A DNA stretch of 6,454 bases. Origin: Dehalococcoidales bacterium. Lineage in GTDB: Bacteria > Chloroflexota > Dehalococcoidia > Dehalococcoidales > UBA2162. Below, piece after piece: positions 1-6,454 of the stretch (the first letter of the stretch is position 1; every line of letters begins with the position of its first letter). A model generated the notes under the pieces. That model was not told where the DNA came from and ran no database searches. It saw only the letters and a list, made by a program, of their open reading frames with translations. Location of the stretch: positions 458,356 to 464,809 of the forward strand of contig CP070800.1 in assembly GCA_020343555.1 (NCBI GenBank). Direction: 5' to 3'. A program made the translations under genes and the position numbers.

Positions 1-2
1 CT

Positions 3-311
3 CCCGCAACTTCTCACGAGAGTTTCGGTATTGTACTTCTCGAGGGTATGGCGGTCGGGAAACCGGTGGTTGCCAGCCATATCGACGGATATTCCAGCGT
101 TATCACTCACGGACAGGACGGACTCCTTGTCCCACCTCGGGATTCAAAATACCTTGCTCTTACTCTGGTGAATCTGCTCCGGGATTCGGAACTCCAGGAG
201 AATCTTTCGCAAAAAGCAAGAAAGACCGCAGAGAATTACAGCTGGGAAAAACTTGCCCAGAGAGTCTCTGATTACTATAATGAAGTGCTGGAACAATACG
301 GAAATAAATAA
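3..311 (+). CDS. GT4-family (GT-B fold) glycosyltransferase, C-terminal part only
   Basis: The reading frame is open from the left edge, so only the last 102 residues are visible; the start lies outside the window. The visible part opens with the nucleotide-sugar-binding signature of GT4 retaining glycosyltransferases: an E-x7-E motif (E..SFGIVLLE), then GMAVGKPVVAS, then a GLLVPPRD segment that closes the C-terminal Rossmann domain, followed by the usual helical tail. GT4 enzymes move a sugar from a nucleotide donor such as GDP-mannose or UDP-glucose to an acceptor and usually act at the inner face of the membrane. The next gene is a phosphatidylinositol-phosphate-synthase-like enzyme. A PimA/PimB-like mannosyltransferase acting on phosphatidylinositol is therefore a reasonable inference, but the donor and acceptor cannot be read from this fragment. 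Other GT4 roles (polysaccharide, glycolipid, sucrose-type) remain possible. Family call is firm; specificity is open. Confidence 0.88.
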   Translation, partial: PATSHESFGIVLLEGMAVGKPVVASHIDGYSSVITHGQDGLLVPPRDSKYLALTLVNLLRDSELQENLSQKARKTAENYSWEKLAQRVSDYYNEVLEQYGNK

Positions 312-352
312 TTATGTCGGTTCCGGGATCTTTGATCTGGATAATCTTGGAT

Positions 353-360
353 AGAGGGGA
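353..360 (+). promoter_or_regulatory. Ribosome binding site supporting a TTG start at 368
   Basis: AGAGGGGA lies 7 nt before an in-frame TTG at 368. It is a better match to the 16S rRNA tail than the weak GGAAA found 9 nt before the ATG at 314. It favours the shorter form of the phosphatidyltransferase. Confidence 0.55.
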
Positions 361-367
361 TATCTGC

Positions 368-1003
368 TTGGATACTCAGAAGGAAATTCCCCGGAAACAA
401 AAAGTGACCTCGAAATTAAACGAATTTCGTAGAAGTATAGCCTCCTACCTTACACCGGCAATAATCCGGTTCCTGTCAAGAACAGGTATAACCCCTAATA
501 TCCTAACTGTATTCGGTTTTCTTGTAACCCTCGGTGCTTCCGCACTGATACTTACCGGTAATCAGTTCCCAGCCGGTTTCGTCGTGATCGCAGCCGGCTT
601 TTTCGACATGCTGGATGGTTCCCTTGCCCGTAATACCAACAAGGTAACCAAGTTCGGCGGAATACTCGATTCTACACTTGACCGACTCTCCGAAGCAGCC
701 CTGATGGTAAGTATACTAATCGTGTTTGGAATTGACGGCTCGATTCCCGGTTTATGGATCACGAGTATCGCTCTTGTAAGTTCGATGATGGTAAGTTATA
801 TCAGGTCGAGAGCGGAAGCGATGGGAATCGACTGCGAGGTCGGAATTTTCACTCGTCCTGAGAGGATTATCGTCCTGGCGATCGGTCTCTTACTCAGTGG
901 ATTTAACAATGCTATGCTGATTACTCTTGGAATTATTTCTTTATTCAGTGTAATCACTGTCATTCAAAGGCTTCTTCACACGTGGAAACTCACTTCAAAA
1001 TAG
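368..1003 (+). CDS. CDP-alcohol phosphatidyltransferase, phosphatidylinositol-phosphate-synthase-like
   Basis: An integral membrane enzyme that transfers a phosphatidyl group from CDP-diacylglycerol to an alcohol. With the TTG start it is 211 aa. The full family signature D-xx-D-G-xx-A-R-x8-G-xxx-D-xxx-D is intact, with metal-binding and catalytic acidic residues D80, D83, D101 and D105 and with G84, A87, R88 and G97. About six hydrophobic segments follow (roughly 45-65, 68-80, 108-123, 127-147, 166-180, 183-200). The SYIRSRAEAMG and RPER stretch (about 143-166) resembles the inositol-1-phosphate-using enzymes (actinobacterial PgsA1, archaeal archaetidylinositol-phosphate synthase) more than glycerol-phosphate PgsA. 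Substrate choice is inference. An upstream in-frame ATG at 314 would give 229 aa, but the extra 18 residues do not resemble the family and its ribosome binding site is weak. It sits between a GT4 glycosyltransferase and purA, probably in one transcript. Confidence 0.85.
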   Translation: MDTQKEIPRKQKVTSKLNEFRRSIASYLTPAIIRFLSRTGITPNILTVFGFLVTLGASALILTGNQFPAGFVVIAAGFFDMLDGSLARNTNKVTKFGGILDSTLDRLSEAALMVSILIVFGIDGSIPGLWITSIALVSSMMVSYIRSRAEAMGIDCEVGIFTRPERIIVLAIGLLLSGFNNAMLITLGIISLFSVITVIQRLLHTWKLTSK

Positions 1004-2308
<1,305 letters not shown>

Positions 2309-2315
2309 ACATAAA

Positions 2316-3110
2316 TTAACCTCTGGGCGGCATCGGTATACCAAATATGATGTTCTGACCACTCATATGATCGGAACCGTATGAAACCAGGAACAGTACC
2401 GCTTCAGCAAGTTCTTCAGGCATAGCCATCCCAGTCATATCGACTTCAATCTCCTGTCCTTCAGGTCGGTGGTGTGCCATTGCAGCCTGTCTGCCTTCAC
2501 TCCAGGTAGCACTCGGAGTAACACAGTTAGCCTGAATCCCGTATTGTGAAACTTCTCTGGCCAGTGCTTTCGTAAAGCCGATTACACCAGCCTTGGCTGC
2601 AGTGTAATCGGAATTTCCGGCCAGTCCATCAATCGCAGCGATAGATGATATAAGTACAATTTTCCCACTTCTTCTCTCTATCATGTGGTTGATCACTGCC
2701 CTGACACAATGACGAGGTCCGTTGAGATTCATATCCATCATCCAGTCCCACAGTTCCTTCGTCTGCTCGGCAACCGGGGCACCCCTTGTCGGTAGGTCAC
2801 CGGTCAGCTTCGTGGGTAATAACGTTCCAACGATTCCCCCTGCGGCATTCACCAGGATATCTATCTTGCCGTATTGTTCCAGGATAACCCTGACCATTTC
2901 GTTCACTTCATCCTCGTATCTGAAATCTAATTTCACAGTCGATGCTTCACCACCCTTTGCCCTGATATCACCGGCTACCTTATCGGCATTTTCTATTACC
3001 ACATCGGCGATTATTACTTTAGCGCCTTCTTCTGCCAGTAAAACTGCAGAAGCTCTGCCGACGCCACTCGCACCACCGACTACAATGGCTACCTTATCTT
3101 CCAGTTTCAT
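2316..3110 (-). CDS. Short-chain dehydrogenase/reductase (SDR family), classical type
   Basis: A NAD(P)-dependent oxidoreductase of 264 aa. In order: the cofactor-binding glycine motif VVGGASGVGRA (residues 10-20; the first position is G where T is usual), D36 at the end of the second strand (which favours NAD(H) over NADP(H) in this family), NAAGG at 88-92, N128 in DMNLNG, and the catalytic triad S156, Y169, K173 within ISS...YTAAK. A stretch around 95-120 between NAAGG and the WDWMMDMNLNG helix is longer than in minimal SDRs. The C-terminus ends in GIPMPPRG instead of the frequent VDGG. It is probably a soluble alcohol/ketone oxidoreductase; the substrate cannot be deduced, and neighbours give no pathway. 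GGAGGT on the minus strand (3122-3117) lies 6 nt before the ATG. A sigma70-like promoter sits about 90 nt upstream of the ATG. Its stop codon is only 7 bp from that of purA. Confidence 0.93.
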   Translation of the reverse strand: MKLEDKVAIVVGGASGVGRASAVLLAEEGAKVIIADVVIENADKVAGDIRAKGGEASTVKLDFRYEDEVNEMVRVILEQYGKIDILVNAAGGIVGTLLPTKLTGDLPTRGAPVAEQTKELWDWMMDMNLNGPRHCVRAVINHMIERRSGKIVLISSIAAIDGLAGNSDYTAAKAGVIGFTKALAREVSQYGIQANCVTPSATWSEGRQAAMAHHRPEGQEIEVDMTGMAMPEELAEAVLFLVSYGSDHMSGQNIIFGIPMPPRG

Positions 3111-3197
3111 CTGATTACCTCCGTTGTTTATAGCATTCTTCTCATGTTCTACGTGAAGTCCCTATGAGTTATGCGGACAATTACTTGTGTGTCACTT

Positions 3198-3226
3198 AAC
3201 ATAGACTAACGATTTCTCGATGTCAA
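3198..3226 (-). promoter_or_regulatory. Sigma70-type promoter for the SDR gene
   Basis: On the minus strand, a perfect -35 TTGACA (3226-3221) is separated by exactly 17 bp from a -10 TATGTT (3203-3198; four of six consensus positions). Transcription would start near 3191, giving a leader of about 80 nt before the SDR ATG at 3110. It overlaps the ATG at 3220 that begins the longest form of the plus-strand GNAT frame, which argues that 3220 is not a real start. Confidence 0.6.
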
Positions 3227-3263
3227 ACGTCACGGCAGATCTTCCAACCATGTCGAACAATCC

Positions 3264-3293
3264 TTTACTACCTGAAATCTCCGGTGCTATACT
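3264..3293 (+). promoter_or_regulatory. Extended -10 promoter for the plus-strand GNAT gene
   Basis: An extended -10, TGC followed by TATACT (3285-3293), is preceded at 18 bp by TTTACT (3264-3269), a four-of-six match to the -35 consensus. Transcription would start near 3300, about 49 nt before the ATG at 3349. It lies inside the longest open frame that starts at 3220 and so supports the internal start at 3349. Together with the minus-strand promoter it makes this a divergent promoter region. Confidence 0.55.
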
Positions 3294-3336
3294 CTCTTTA
3301 ATCGGGAAATGGCTGATTCTACTCAATGATCAACGT

Positions 3337-3341
3337 GGAGA
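3337..3341 (+). promoter_or_regulatory. Ribosome binding site setting the GNAT start at 3349
   Basis: GGAGA at 3337-3341 stands 7 nt before the ATG at 3349. None of the upstream in-frame ATGs (such as 3220 and 3250) has a comparable site. Confidence 0.6.
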
Positions 3342-3348
3342 AACATCA

Positions 3349-3810
3349 ATGCTTCGAATCAGAACCGCAACCGAAGATGATTTACCGAGAATTCTTGGTC
3401 TCTACCAGCAACTGGCTATTCCTCCAGTAGAAAGCACCGACCAGGAAGTCACCGTACTTGATTCTCAAAGGCAGGCATTCTCCGATATCGCAGATATGCC
3501 TGGATGTGAGGTGATAGTCGCCGAGGAAGACGGTCAGGTTATCGGTACTTCGATGTTAACGATAGTTCCAAACCTTTCGCATGGCGGTAGGCCCTGGATA
3601 ATCGTTGAAAATGTGGTAGTCGACAAGAAACATCGCAGGACGGGTGCAGGGAACCTCCTCATGGAATATATAAAGAAAAAAGCGCTTGAGAGTGGATGTT
3701 ATAAGATTCAGCTTATGAGTGATAAAAGTCGGTCAGAAGAAGCCCATAAATTCTATAATGCGATAGGCTATAACGCTTCTGCTGAAGGCTTCCGCATGTA
3801 CCCGGGCTAA
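3349..3810 (+). CDS. GNAT-family N-acetyltransferase
   Basis: A small soluble acetyl-CoA-dependent acyltransferase of 153 aa, a typical single-domain GNAT length. The N-terminus MLRIRTATEDDLPRI is the usual first strand and helix. The central strand and motif A read ENVVVDKKHRRTGAG, with the acetyl-CoA pyrophosphate loop R96-xx-G99-x-G101. Motif B is EEAHKFYNAIGY, with Y136 at the position that often serves as general acid. The frame is open back to an ATG at 3220, which would add 43 residues. I chose 3349 because it has a GGAGA site 7 nt upstream, starts exactly where the family does, and lies downstream of a promoter that falls within the longer frame. The substrate is unknown; family members acetylate amino acids, amines, antibiotics or protein N-termini. 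It runs tail to tail with a second GNAT, 26 bp apart, with no evident terminator between them. Confidence 0.88.
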   Translation: MLRIRTATEDDLPRILGLYQQLAIPPVESTDQEVTVLDSQRQAFSDIADMPGCEVIVAEEDGQVIGTSMLTIVPNLSHGGRPWIIVENVVVDKKHRRTGAGNLLMEYIKKKALESGCYKIQLMSDKSRSEEAHKFYNAIGYNASAEGFRMYPG

Positions 3811-3836
3811 AAGCGGATTATCTGACCGTTAAGAGA

Positions 3837-4310
3837 CTAGATATACTTCCTGAACACCACCCTGTCGTTTCCTGGTCCTGCATAATCCTTTATAACCGGA
3901 ATACCTTCTTCATTCAGTTCTCCGAGGAGTTCCATTCCCAGGCTTTGGTGAAAGGCTATCGATATTTTGTTGTTCGGCGATGTAATCGCCTTAAGTTCGC
4001 TGCAGCCTTTGTCTTTTGCAATCATGACGAAATACTCATACAACGCCCTTCCCACCCCTCTTTTTCTATATGAAGCTCTCACACCGACGAATTTAACATA
4101 GGCAGTGGATGATGTCTGAGAATATAGCCCGAACAGGTAACCAATAACCTTTTCACCTTCTTTTACCACGAAGGCGGTATTCCCAAACTCATAGAAAAAG
4201 ACCGGATTATGCAGCATTCTCAAATTATCGATGTTACTGCTGTTCCAGAAATCAGCCATATCGGTAATGATTTTGTCGTAATCAGTCTTTGTACATTGAG
4301 TTATTTCCAT
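3837..4310 (-). CDS. GNAT-family N-acetyltransferase
   Basis: A 157-aa single-domain GNAT. The N-terminus MEITQCTKTDYDKII gives the first strand and helix, and FVVKEGEKVIGYLFGL (about 47-62) the central hairpin. Motif A is KFVGVRASYRKRGVGRALYEYF, with the acetyl-CoA loop R82-xx-G85-x-G87. Motif B is SIAFHQSLGM (117-126). The tail DYAGPGNDRVVF is a C-terminal signature seen in a subset of GNATs. It differs from the neighbouring plus-strand GNAT outside the core motifs, so the pair does not look like a recent duplication. The ribosome binding site is weak (TGAG 10 nt upstream on the minus strand), but the ATG fits the family N-terminus. A candidate promoter lies just upstream and overlaps a hairpin repeat. 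The substrate cannot be told. Confidence 0.9.
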   Translation of the reverse strand: MEITQCTKTDYDKIITDMADFWNSSNIDNLRMLHNPVFFYEFGNTAFVVKEGEKVIGYLFGLYSQTSSTAYVKFVGVRASYRKRGVGRALYEYFVMIAKDKGCSELKAITSPNNKISIAFHQSLGMELLGELNEEGIPVIKDYAGPGNDRVVFRKYI

Positions 4311-4343
4311 GCCAATAATTCTCAGAGTACTTATTTCTGTCCT

Positions 4344-4371
4344 ACTATACCTTTACAACCCATTCCGGCAA
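4344..4371 (-). promoter_or_regulatory. Candidate promoter for the minus-strand GNAT gene
   Basis: On the minus strand, TTGCCG (4371-4366) and TATAGT (4349-4344) are 16 bp apart, placing a start near 4337 and a leader of about 27 nt. The -35 half lies within the first hairpin of the paired repeat, so the repeat may have supplied it. Spacing is slightly short and the -35 matches only four of six positions. Confidence 0.35.
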
Positions 4372-4436
4372 AAGCCGGAATCCAGTGATTACATCACCAG
4401 AAAAAACTCCGGGATACCGATTTTCATCGGTATGGA
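4359..4436. repeat. Pair of inverted hairpin units, REP/BIME-like intergenic element
   Basis: Two 27-nt units (4359-4385 and 4410-4436) lie in opposite orientation, 24 bp apart. The left unit contains a perfect 8-bp stem, ATTCCGGC / GCCGGAAT (4362-4381) with an AAAA loop. The right unit contains ATACCGAT / ATCGGTAT (4414-4433) with a TTTC loop. When the left unit is reverse-complemented, 18 of 27 positions match the right one, and six of the nine differences are three paired, compensating changes in the stem. The left unit, with its flanking CCAG, resembles the widespread ATTCC...GGAATCCAG class of short intergenic repeats (like Neisseria dRS3). Whether it recurs in this genome cannot be seen here. 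Confidence 0.6.
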
Positions 4437-4468
4437 TTATTGTAATTACCTCTGGGTCTTATAAACCA

Positions 4469-4498
4469 TTCACCCTCTACTATCTAGTAGAGGGTGAA
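4469..4498 (-). terminator. Stem-loop downstream of dapA, probable terminator or 3' end
   Basis: A perfect 14-bp inverted repeat (TTCACCCTCTACTA, 2-nt centre at 4483-4484, then its complement) begins 32 nt after the dapA stop on the minus strand. The following minus-strand bases are TGGTTTAT, a poor U-tract, so efficient intrinsic termination is not certain. It could also stabilise the mRNA 3' end of asd-dapA. As drawn it is symmetrical and could work on either strand, but only dapA ends nearby. Confidence 0.5.
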
Positions 4499-4530
4499 AT
4501 ATTCTGAATATATAATACTATACCTGTGTA

Positions 4531-5421
4531 CTATACCGGCAGGTCTATCCTGTATTTCTTCACCACATCCATAATCTGCGTTGCCGTCTTTTCATCCGGA
4601 TCACAGAGCGGCAGGCGTGTACTGCCCACTCTGAAACCGACCTGGTTGACCGCATATTTCACCGGTATGGGATTGGCGATGACAAAGAGTGCGTTGACCA
4701 GCGGCAGAAGATGCCGGTGTATCTCGGCAGCTTTGCCTGTTTCTCCATCAAGGAACGCATAGATCATCTCTCTTATCTGTTTCCCTACCAGGTGCGATGC
4801 AACACTGATTACCCCGTAACCGCCCAGGGCAAGGATATTCAGCGTATCGGTATCGTTGCCGCTCCAGATATAAAAATCATCCCTGGTCCGGCTTATGGTA
4901 TGTGACACCTGCTGCATATCACCGCTGGCTTCTTTGATTCCTATGATATTATCGATCTCACTGAGTCTGACAATTGTGTCCACTGAAAGACTCCGCACTG
5001 TTCGCGACGGGACGTTATAGGGAATACAGGGTAAGTTTGTACTTTCAGCGATTGTCCTGAAATGCTGATACAGCCCTTCCTGGGTGGGATTGTTATAATA
5101 CGGTACCACCAGCAGGCAGGCATCCACGCCGATTTTCTCAGCACCTTTCGTGGCAGCAACAGCTTCAGCAGTGCTGTTGCTGCCGGTTCCGGCAACGACG
5201 GCACCGCGATCGCCGATAGCCTCCTTGACAACTCTGAACAGCTCGTATTCTTCTTCTCGTACAAGGGTTGGAGATTCGCCGGTTGTCCCGACTACGATCA
5301 GTCCCTCACTCCCGGAGTCCATCAACGCCAGAGCAAGCTTCTTTGCCTGGTCATAATCAACGTCCCCTTTTTCGTCAAAAGGTGTCACCATTGCTGTCAA
5401 CATTCGTCCCGGTATTTTCAT
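4531..5421 (-). CDS. dapA: 4-hydroxy-tetrahydrodipicolinate synthase (dihydrodipicolinate synthase)
   Basis: Condenses pyruvate with L-aspartate 4-semialdehyde, the first step of the diaminopimelate/lysine branch; a cytosolic (beta/alpha)8-barrel, usually tetrameric. At 296 aa it is of standard length (E. coli 292). Active-site residues line up with E. coli at a constant offset of two: T46 and T47 in GTTGES, Y109 in VVPYYN, Y135 in PYNVPSR, R140, and the Schiff-base lysine K163 in GIKEASGD. This complete set separates it from the related N-acetylneuraminate lyases and other class I aldolases of the superfamily, and the neighbouring asd, which makes its substrate, confirms the call. The start is fixed by AGGAGGA (5435-5429, minus strand), 7 nt upstream and inside the end of asd. 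One base separates it from the asd stop. A hairpin follows the gene. Confidence 0.97.
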   Translation of the reverse strand: MKIPGRMLTAMVTPFDEKGDVDYDQAKKLALALMDSGSEGLIVVGTTGESPTLVREEEYELFRVVKEAIGDRGAVVAGTGSNSTAEAVAATKGAEKIGVDACLLVVPYYNNPTQEGLYQHFRTIAESTNLPCIPYNVPSRTVRSLSVDTIVRLSEIDNIIGIKEASGDMQQVSHTISRTRDDFYIWSGNDTDTLNILALGGYGVISVASHLVGKQIREMIYAFLDGETGKAAEIHRHLLPLVNALFVIANPIPVKYAVNQVGFRVGSTRLPLCDPDEKTATQIMDVVKKYRIDLPV

Positions 5422-5422
5422 T

Positions 5423-6451
5423 CTACTGTCCTCCTGGGCGAACCCAATCTCTTTTTATCATTTCTTCGGCTATCTGCACCGCGTTCAACGCAGCGCCTTT
5501 CCGAAGATTATCTGCGACAATCCACATTACCAGGCCATTTGGATTTGAGGCATCCTGTCGGATACGCCCCACGAAGGTCTCGTCAGTTCCGGCACAAGGC
5601 CATGCCTGAGGGTAAAGACTAATAACCGGGTCATCGAGCACCTTGACTCCGGGTGCCTGGGATAGAATCTGTCTTGCTTCCTCGGGAAGTATGACATTAG
5701 TAAATTCCGCGTGTACGGCTTCGCTGTGACCTGTCAGCACCGGAATTCGAACACAGGTCGCCGATACCCTAATATCAGAAGCGTGCATTATCTTCCTGGT
5801 CTCTTCCACCATCTTCCATTCTTCCTTGGTATACCCATTATCCAGAAACACATCTATCTGAGGAAGTGCATTAAATGCAATCTGGTGCGGATAAACGTGG
5901 GGTATCGTTTCCTTACCTTCAAGTACCTGCGCGACCTGAGTTTTTAATTCTTCGACCGCGCTAACACCGGTCCCGGCGACCGCCTGGTAGGTATCTACTA
6001 CTATCCGCTTGATGGGATTTATCTTATGCAGCGGATAAAGAGCGACCACCATCTGAATGGTCGAACAGTTCGGGTTGGCAATAATCCCTTTGTGCTTTTG
6101 AATATCTTCCGGGTTTATCTCCGGCACTACCAGAGGTACATCCGGCTCCATTCTCCATGCAGAGCTGTTGTCGATTACTACGCTGCCTGCTTCAGCAGCA
6201 ATCGGCGCAAAATGTTTACTCGTGCCACCTCCTGCCGAAAAAAGTATTATATCTATATCCTCGAACGATTCGGGAGTCGTTTCTTCAACCGTGTATTCCT
6301 CGTGGTTGAAAAATAACTTCTTGCCTGCAGACCGGCTTGAAGCCAGCATCTTTACCGACTCTATCGGCAGATTACGCTGCTCCAGAACTTTTATAAATTC
6401 ACTTCCTACCAGTCCGGTAGCTCCAACTATCCCGAATCTATACTCTTTCAT
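5423..6451 (-). CDS. asd: Aspartate-semialdehyde dehydrogenase
   Basis: Reduces L-aspartyl-4-phosphate with NADPH to aspartate 4-semialdehyde, the branch point to lysine/diaminopimelate, threonine and methionine; cytosolic. At 342 aa it has the length of the Gram-positive-type enzyme. The N-terminal dinucleotide motif GIVGATGLVG (7-16) is followed by SSRSAGK (38-44), FSAGGGTSK and IDNSSAWRM. The catalytic cysteine is C129 in NPNCSTIQ. Q156 in YQAVAGTG and R235 and H242 in RIPVLTGHSEA are the expected substrate-binding and catalytic partners. Only three bases lie upstream of its ATG in the window, so its ribosome binding site and promoter are not visible; the N-terminus nevertheless fits the family start. 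It is followed one base later by dapA, whose ribosome binding site lies in its last codons, so the two are translationally linked. Confidence 0.96.
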   Translation of the reverse strand: MKEYRFGIVGATGLVGSEFIKVLEQRNLPIESVKMLASSRSAGKKLFFNHEEYTVEETTPESFEDIDIILFSAGGGTSKHFAPIAAEAGSVVIDNSSAWRMEPDVPLVVPEINPEDIQKHKGIIANPNCSTIQMVVALYPLHKINPIKRIVVDTYQAVAGTGVSAVEELKTQVAQVLEGKETIPHVYPHQIAFNALPQIDVFLDNGYTKEEWKMVEETRKIMHASDIRVSATCVRIPVLTGHSEAVHAEFTNVILPEEARQILSQAPGVKVLDDPVISLYPQAWPCAGTDETFVGRIRQDASNPNGLVMWIVADNLRKGAALNAVQIAEEMIKRDWVRPGGQ

Positions 6452-6454
6452 CGC

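Larger units (their letters stand above)
4311..4530. other. Non-coding interval between dapA and the minus-strand GNAT
   Basis: These 220 bp hold no convincing coding frame. From the GNAT side they contain a candidate promoter, the paired-hairpin repeat, an A/T-rich stretch, a 14-bp perfect stem-loop, and a short AT palindrome (ATATTC-T-GAATAT, 4499-4511) next to it. The interval is unusually rich in perfect inverted repeats compared with the other gaps in the window. Confidence 0.7.

Noticed and set aside
2722..3114. A 130-codon plus-strand frame opposite the SDR
   Set aside because: Serine- and proline-rich low-complexity translation that mirrors the SDR codons; no ribosome binding site of note and no family resemblance.
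2317..4455. A shared ACCTCTGGG 9-mer near 2319 and 4448
   Set aside because: One copy is the coding end of the SDR; nine bases shared within 6 kb are expected by chance and flanks do not match.
4359..4498. A CRISPR-like arrangement of palindromic repeats
   Set aside because: Only two related units, in opposite orientation, plus one unrelated stem; no regular spacers and no cas genes.
4941..5264. A 107-codon minus-strand frame inside dapA
   Set aside because: Same-strand alternate frame of dapA, which has all its active-site residues; no sign of a real overlapping gene.
5062..5622. A 186-codon plus-strand frame
   Set aside because: It lies opposite asd and dapA, both certain, has no recognisable motif and composition typical of an antisense shadow.

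Overview
The window looks like an ordinary chromosomal segment of a bacterium with moderate G+C. It uses ATG/TTG starts with GGAGG-type ribosome binding sites and sigma70-like promoters, and its adenylosuccinate synthetase has the long bacterial form of about 430 aa. A glycosyltransferase followed by an inositol-phosphate-type CDP-alcohol phosphatidyltransferase and then purA would suit a phosphatidylinositol-making bacterium. Chloroflexota (Dehalococcoidia-like) is my best guess and Actinomycetota is an alternative, but this is inference from context, not proven by the sequence.

Layout. (1) Plus strand 3-2308: the 3' end of a GT4 glycosyltransferase, a phosphatidylinositol-phosphate-synthase-like membrane enzyme, and purA, closely spaced and probably one transcript. 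(2) Minus strand 3110-2316: an SDR-family oxidoreductase that converges on purA with only 7 bp between stop codons. (3) 3111-3348: a divergent intergenic region with a good candidate promoter in each direction. (4) 3349-4310: two GNAT acetyltransferases of different subfamilies, tail to tail. (5) 4311-4530: a 220-bp non-coding stretch with three perfect hairpins. Two of them form an inverted pair of related 27-nt units (REP/BIME-like), and the third is a 14-bp stem just downstream of dapA. (6) Minus strand 6451-4531: asd then dapA, one base apart.

Functionally, asd and dapA carry aspartyl phosphate to aspartate semialdehyde and then into the diaminopimelate/lysine branch. purA consumes aspartate and IMP for AMP synthesis. 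The glycosyltransferase and phosphatidyltransferase suggest synthesis of inositol phospholipid and possibly its glycosylated forms. The SDR and the two GNATs have no substrate that can be named from sequence.

I did not find a defence system, CRISPR array, insertion sequence, tRNA/rRNA or an evidently new multi-gene system. The most interesting non-gene signal is the paired-hairpin repeat at 4359-4436, whose two arms differ by compensatory base-pair changes. The most useful annotation points are two start-codon reassignments (368 instead of 314; 3349 instead of 3220), each supported by a ribosome binding site and the second also by promoters.
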